NCBI GenBank assembly: GCA_029962745.1
Contig: CM057157.1
Location: 27,037,433 to 27,101,432, forward strand
From: Echinometra lucunter
Lineage: Eukaryota > Echinodermata > Echinoidea > Camarodonta > Echinometridae
DNA length: 64,000 nt
Reading direction: 5' to 3'
A program made the position numbers and the translations under genes. The notes below the pieces were generated by a model, which was not told where the DNA came from, made no database searches, and saw nothing but the letters and a program-made list of their open reading frames with translations. Positions 58,101 to 64,000 of the stretch are shown in pieces; positions within the stretch are counted from its first letter, which is position 1, and each line of letters starts with the position of its first letter.

Positions 58101-61100
58101 TGATCATCTGTACCATAAACTGGCTTTAAAAGCAACTATCAACCATCCTTGCATTCAAATAAAATATGCACTGTTTAACAGTTTGCCCATTTAGTTTCAG
58201 GCAGACATGCAATGATGAAAAGACTTCTTTCTCAAATGTCTTTCCTGAACTTTCTTGAAATACAAACAACTCATGATGGATGTTTGGCACATGTTATAAT
58301 GACATTGCCAATTTGACTTTCTTTTCCTTTTTGATATATTCAACACTTAAGAAGAAAAAAAAAAGACTTCCATGAAAATGAGGGTATTGAACCATTGGCT
58401 GCTGGAGCTGGGTTGCCCATTGTCAAGCCTAGGGGAATGATACAAGTCAACATGTAAAGAAAAAGTCTACAAGTTTTTTTTTCTGAAATGATGTAATGTA
58501 TGTGTACTTTGTGATAACTCTTCCAGTATACCCTTTAAAATGTTTTTTTTTTTTTTTAAAGTCACCGTGAAACAAAATGATATGTGCTGTGTTAGGCTAT
58601 TAATCAAGCAAACTTTTCAGCTTTCTGAAGCACTTCTTGTGCAGAAAAAAAATTATCTTGTTTTTTCTGCCAAACCACAAGGCAGCATAGTGAAATATGA
58701 GAGTGCAAGAAAAAGAGGTAAGCAAAAATTCAGAAGTATAAAAGAAAAAAGAGTTAGTGAAGAATCGGGCAAAGAATACAGTACAATATCCTGGCAGTTT
58801 CTTTCCAAAATTGAAACAAACGTTATTAATTAGATTTGGTGTGCTTTAGATGTATTTGTATACGAAAACAGATGTTTGTATTAAAAGAAGACCAATTTCC
58901 GTTGGAAACTCATGATTTGAAAAGAAAATTGACTCTGTATACATTTTCAGGTGATGAACATTGTCGTAAGTTATCACGGGGTGAAGATTGAAATACACAA
59001 CCAGAATGCATTCGAATGGGATGCAGGGAAAAGTAGGTGTTTTAATTGAATCTCTATTCTTTTACATTCCAGCTGTTTTCTTTTTTTAGTTGAGTCATAA
59101 CTAATTGTGAATTATAGTGGTGAATTAATGACTCTTTGATTATTTCGGTATATTCTACAGTGCACAAACAAAGGCGAATGGTTCAACAAAAGAAATGAAT
59201 GGATTTGATTACTAGTATAAAAAAATGGAATTTATGTTGCAACTTAATAATTTAATAAATGTTTTCTAAGGCTCAAGAGAAACTGATCTTGAAGTATACA
59301 ATAATTAGTTGAATATTCTTTCTGCAATACACTCACAAAGGCATATGGTACATGGAATAAAATAACAAATATGTGTAATTGATTACTAATATCAAGAATA
59401 GAATTTAAAATGCCAGTCATGATCACAATATCGTTTGCCATTTACACTTGACTGAACTTGAACTTGAACATGCCAAACATTCTTCAGCCTGTCAACAACG
59501 ATCTGTAATTCCATCCATCTGTCTGTCTAGCTGCCAAAGTGGCATCGATGCAGAGAAAAATATTCCAATCATCCGTGTAAACATGACTTTGTTTTGAAAA
59601 TATGTTCTAGATTGACACTTCTGTGAGGTGTAAACAACTGCTGAAAGATATTAAAAAGGAAAAATAAAGAAAAGAAACTTGAAGAGGTTAGATGAATTTG
59701 ATTTTTGATAATTCCCTTTAATTTCTTCAATGTTAATTTGAAATAAGATTTCGTTGGCTACCCGGTAAAAGGTTGTTATCGACCTTTTCTCAATTTTACC
59801 GCCATTTTTTTAATTGCAGAAATGGAAAAAGCATGTCATAAGCTTTATTCTCGTACCATTCTCGAACCTCAATTTGATGTCATTTTGACGTAATAAGCCA
59901 AAAAACAAAATTACGCGAGCATGTGAATTCCTCCTCACTCAACGTGCTTACGCGAATTGACCGATTCGCAATAGCGTCCTTTTCCTGGGAACTACTGCGC
60001 ATTTTTTTTACCCAGAAGAAAGACACTAATTCTTCGCTGAACGTGCTTACGCGCATAGACTGATTCGCGTTAGCGGCCTTTCTCCGGGAACTGGATTAAC
60101 GTACTCGCGCATTTTTGTTCCGGGAAGAAAGCCGTTAAGGATATTAATGCTGATGATTAGAAAACCTTTATAGAGTGTTTTAAATAAAAGCACAAAATAT
60201 CATTGAAGAAAAAATCTTGCTCTGTTAGAAAGTTTGAGAGTTAGGACGGAAAAATAAGGTCAAAACTTCCTTCGTTTTTTTTTCGAAAACGTACATTTCG
60301 TGTGCATGTGTGTTAGTGGCCTTTACTGGGAAGCCGACGACTTATTGAACTCTGAAAAAATGTGTTTAATACAAAAATATGTAGGGAATTTTTTTTGTAT
60401 CTCTAAAATTATTTATTGCAAACTGATTTAAAAAAAGGAGAAATGAAGTAATGAAAGCATTGTGAGAAAAAGCATTTTCAAAGCTTAGTTTGGTTTTGAG
60501 AGTGACAGGACGGAAACAGTAGTGTATGTGATTTTTGTCTGTAATTATGCACAAAGTAACTTTTTCCATAATTCCAAATTCTTTGCAGCATGAGGTATTA
60601 CTCTGTGTTTGGATATTCATTGTATTGTTAAAGTGCAACACAAGTTCAGCGTGTTCGGGCATGTCCAAGGCATTTCCCCCTTTGTCATCATCACATTTGC
60701 CCCAGACAAGAAATTAAATGAAATTTTAAAAATTAGAGGCATTCTCTCTTTTCCCAATTGATATAGCCTTAGCCATTGAAATTCACCAAGTATATGGGTG
60801 TGCCCATTGTGCAGATAATGCTATAAGCCATTATTAAAATCCCAACAAATGACACGATTTAAACTTTAAACTGTCATCTGATGTGAAATGACCTGACTTT
60901 TTCGTAATGGGTAGAAAAGCATTATAGGCCTGTATCCCGAATCCCTCTGCCAGACCAAAGGAAGTCATGGGTTGATTTTTTTTAAAATTTGATCCAGACC
61001 TTTTGAGTTTATTCCCCTCTTGCATGCAACATTTTGCCAACAAACTTTAAAACTTCAGGATGCACTGCACATAACATGAGCATAATTTCTGCAGCACAAA

Positions 61101-63416
61101 GGAAATTGTGATATTGTTACGAATGGTTCACTCAAAAGTGAAATGTACAAGAGGGATGTAAATGATGGTGGATTTAGGGGGAGGGGCACACTTAGTCCTC
61201 CTACTTTTAAAACCAGGTGGTATGCCTTAAGTTAAAGACTCAGAGTTTTACCCCCCCCCCCTTTTATCAACTGATGACCTTTCCTTTTTAGATTGTTCAA
61301 CAATAAATTGTGCCCCCCCTTTTTTTTATACAAACTTCTGGATCTGCTCTTGGATATGAATAATATTCAGAAGTATGTAATGCACCTCCCCTGCGTGCCC
61401 CAGGATATTATGCACGAGAATGTAATTTTCGATGTCATTATGGACTTTTATTAATGGCGTAAAGATGTGCTTCTATAGATGGGTCCTCATCAGCTCAAGC
61501 TGGAGGAATAGCGCACTATTTTGGGATCTTGTGGTATTAGCTCGAACACTGCCGAAGCATGCAATTGCGTCTACATCAGTTTGGGCTCATGTTGGCACAT
61601 GTACTCTTTACATGATGGATAAGCCAGGTCTTGAAGCTGGAGCTATAGTGGGCTATTCTGTGCATAAGTCCAAGATTTAGATGGCTTACTTTTCAAGCTA
61701 AATAGCTGGCTTATTCTGTCTTCGTGTGAGCATTAGCTTGATTTTTTTCTGATTGGGCTAATTCATGGGATCAGAAAGAGCATGCTGTTCTTCGAGCTAG
61801 AACTGATGGAGATGCACACTAGATGTTTCTCACTTACAGTGCAACTTCACAGAGTTTTTAGGTCTGCTGATTTGTGCTTTATGCTTACAAGCACACACTC
61901 ACTAGTAAACTTGTTATTTGTATGTCTATACAACTGATCGTCAGTTTTCCAATCTGAATTCAAACTCTGCAAAGTTACAGCACAGAGGCGGCGGAACGTC
62001 GGGCTCAAACAGTGAAGGTGGAGGGGCACCTATTTTTGACAGACAAAAGGTGCCCCTCCATTTCCTCTGTCCGAGCCCGACATTCTACCGCCTCTGCAGC
62101 ATGTTATGTGTGCAAATGCATAACCATCCCCAACCCTGCTGAATTGTATGAGTCGCGATTATTTTCATCGCAATTATTTTCATCGCGATGTTTGCCAGTG
62201 AGAATGGCACCTTACGTTAAAGATTGTGTTTATGATGATGAGTCATGATCATTACCTTATGCTTGCAGGCTATAGGAGATATGTCATATATTTTTGAAGG
62301 AAATGGCCCTAATTTTAGAAGATGCCAAACTTCCTTAACCCTTCAAGACCTGCATTCCCAAGGGACAAAGTGGTATTTTAAGAGTAATGCTTAAATTAGA
62401 GTTTTCCCAGCACAAAGGATATCATCATATTTGTTCCAAAATTGTAAAGCTCTCCCCCTCTGCTTGAGGAATATATGAATGCACTTGAAAAATGTAATGA
62501 ATTGTAACTTTTTGCACTTTCAAGCAAAATGGGTATTGTTTAGGTCGGTCTTGTGAAGCATGTGAGAAAAACAGTTATTCCATACGACCTTAAAATCATT
62601 TGTACAAATCCCCGGGGCAAAAATTTATCTGATCTAAGTGCGGTGGGAAATCACCTGACATTGTACGGTAGTGGTACATGTACATGCATATGAGAAAGCA
62701 AGACATGAGTAAAATGGCTTTCTGCCCAGTAGCAGATGATGTGTAACATTTAACGACAAACAAATTAGCACTTACTATGGATTAGGTTATTGCCACAAAC
62801 AAGATATGAGTATAACTCCAGGCAGGTACATTCATGGATTGTAGGCTAGTACATTTAATGAAAATACATTGATGTCACATTCAGTTTGATTTATCTGGTA
62901 ACTTTAGATAAAGACAGTTCATATACAAAAGAAAATTTAGGTTGGTTGCTCCAAAAACTCCAAAGTAATCACTGGCATCTGCCCGAAGGCCTAAAGAACT
63001 TGTTCGAAACAACATGAATGTGATTTGAAGTACTTCTTTGGGAACATAGAATTTCCATTGATATACCATTCAATTCACTGTCTTTAATGTCCATATCAAA
63101 CGGAAATTTGTGTTTTTTACATGCATGATACATGTATGTAGGTATTTACATATTGCAGATTCAAAATAAAGTCATTAAACAAACCAACAAAAAAAGGCAC
63201 CATAATAAAAGAAAATACATACAAGAGAGAAGCAGCATGAGGCCCTTGGCATTCTATTACAGTTATACAAAGCAAGTTTCAAACTCTTAATCAGATTTCG
63301 TGTGAGAAACTAACTTTAAGAAATCTGATAAATGTATCGATGTTTGACGTCTGTCTACAAGTCTCTGAAGTGACAGCTTCAGGGGTTTCATATCTTTGGA
63401 CAACTACTGGGAATTT

Positions 63417-63597
63417 AGGTGCATCCTCATCAGCTCGAGCTTATTAATAGCTGGCTATTTGGGGGATCAGGGGTATTAGCCCAAACTCCGCTGAAGCGTG
63501 CGATTGCATCAACATTCGCTCGAGCTTCACTATCTTATAGCCCGATATTGGCACACCTGTGCATGATGGGATGGATGAACCAGCTCCTGAAGCTTTA
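63417..63597. mobile_element. AGCTC-family element, copy B, with empty TTAA site
   Basis: Matches 25917-25946 joined to 26359-26535. The single TTAA at 63444-63447 is the pre-insertion state of the piggyBac-like MITE in copy A. Homology to copy A stops near 63597, where copy B runs into different sequence. Confidence 0.75.
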
Positions 63598-64000
63598 AGT
63601 GATTACACAATGGTAATTTTTTTTTTTGATATATGATCGGGAATAGAATTCTAAGAAGAATAACATTACAAATTTGATGATTTTTCATCAAAATCAATGC
63701 GTTTTTGGCTAATTTTCTCGTAAAAAGTCAAGAGTTGACCAAAAAATTTGAGTATAAGGTATGACGTAAAAGTGGGTACCCAGCTTTGCGCATTGCAGTT
63801 GTCCTGCGCGCTAGACTGTACAATATGTATTATACCTTGCGCGCATTTTGCTAGAAGTGGGTATACCCAGTTGAAACTGGGTCACAGCTGAGGGGTCAAA
63901 AATATCCTGAAATCTTACCACATTTTGGGGTTTCCTTGGCAACACGACTTTTTAAAAAACTTTGGGCAGATGATTTTCTGCTAATAAAATCGTGCTCTTA
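63598..64000. other. Unannotated right end
   Basis: Not homologous to the sequence after 26535 in copy A. It carries AAGTGGGTACCCAG and AAGTGGGTATACCCAG about 90 bases apart, and GCGCGC-containing words between them. Probably another dispersed repeat running out of the window. Confidence 0.35.

Larger units (their letters stand above)
47729..63597 (+). repeat. Long duplicated segment, copy B
   Basis: Same order and orientation as 8728-26535. It carries the 190-bp array (48587-49166), the GA tract (51906-52309), the SINE with nested hairpin (52935-53310), deleted R1 (56229-56521), the CpG-rich tandem (59930-60140), an AGCTC element (61481-61821) and the hairpin (61985-62095). Differences from copy A include loss of 1.7 kb at 54811-55133 with 320 unrelated bases in its place, an empty TTAA site at 63444, and a longer GA run. 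No gene-like frame gains support from the comparison. Confidence 0.93.

Overview
This looks like about 64 kb of AT-rich, non-coding animal genomic DNA. The best guess is a sea urchin or another echinoderm. The grounds are indirect: dense short inverted-repeat elements, a tRNA-derived SINE, long poly-G tracts, abundant GA/ATT/TGAA microsatellites, and a foldback element built like the TU family known from sea urchins. The species cannot be fixed from the sequence. I found no convincing protein-coding gene, rRNA, tRNA gene or CRISPR array. The open frames are short, have no recognised domain, and are mostly made by simple repeats. The window is best read as intergenic or intronic DNA dominated by mobile-element debris.

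Layout. 1-8727 is mostly unique DNA with a short TTAGGG-containing minisatellite, small inverted-repeat elements (about 1.1, 1.9, 2.8, 4.6 and 5.5 kb) and a 200-bp tandem duplication. 8728-26535 (copy A) matches 47729-63597 (copy B) collinearly at high identity. Copy B starts at the first base after a 500-N gap (47229-47728), exactly where copy A leaves a GA/poly-G microsatellite. The two copies differ by scattered substitutions, by presence or absence of mobile elements, and by microsatellite length. That is what two haplotypes of a heterozygous animal look like when both are left in one scaffold, although a true segmental duplication is not excluded.

26536-42686 lies between the copies and carries many non-autonomous elements. 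Several are flanked by TTAA in the piggyBac manner; others are hairpin elements, a partial SINE and a probable LINE 3' end. The most striking single object is at 42696-46568: a near-perfect long palindrome with arms of about 1.6-1.7 kb. Each outer end is a 16-bp GC-rich minisatellite of about 0.39 kb, the middle is 0.57 kb, and a 9-bp direct repeat flanks the whole. This is a TU/FB-type foldback transposon.

No gene network can be described. The biological content is a record of transposition. The A/B comparison gives empty sites and pre-insertion states that date and define several insertions directly.
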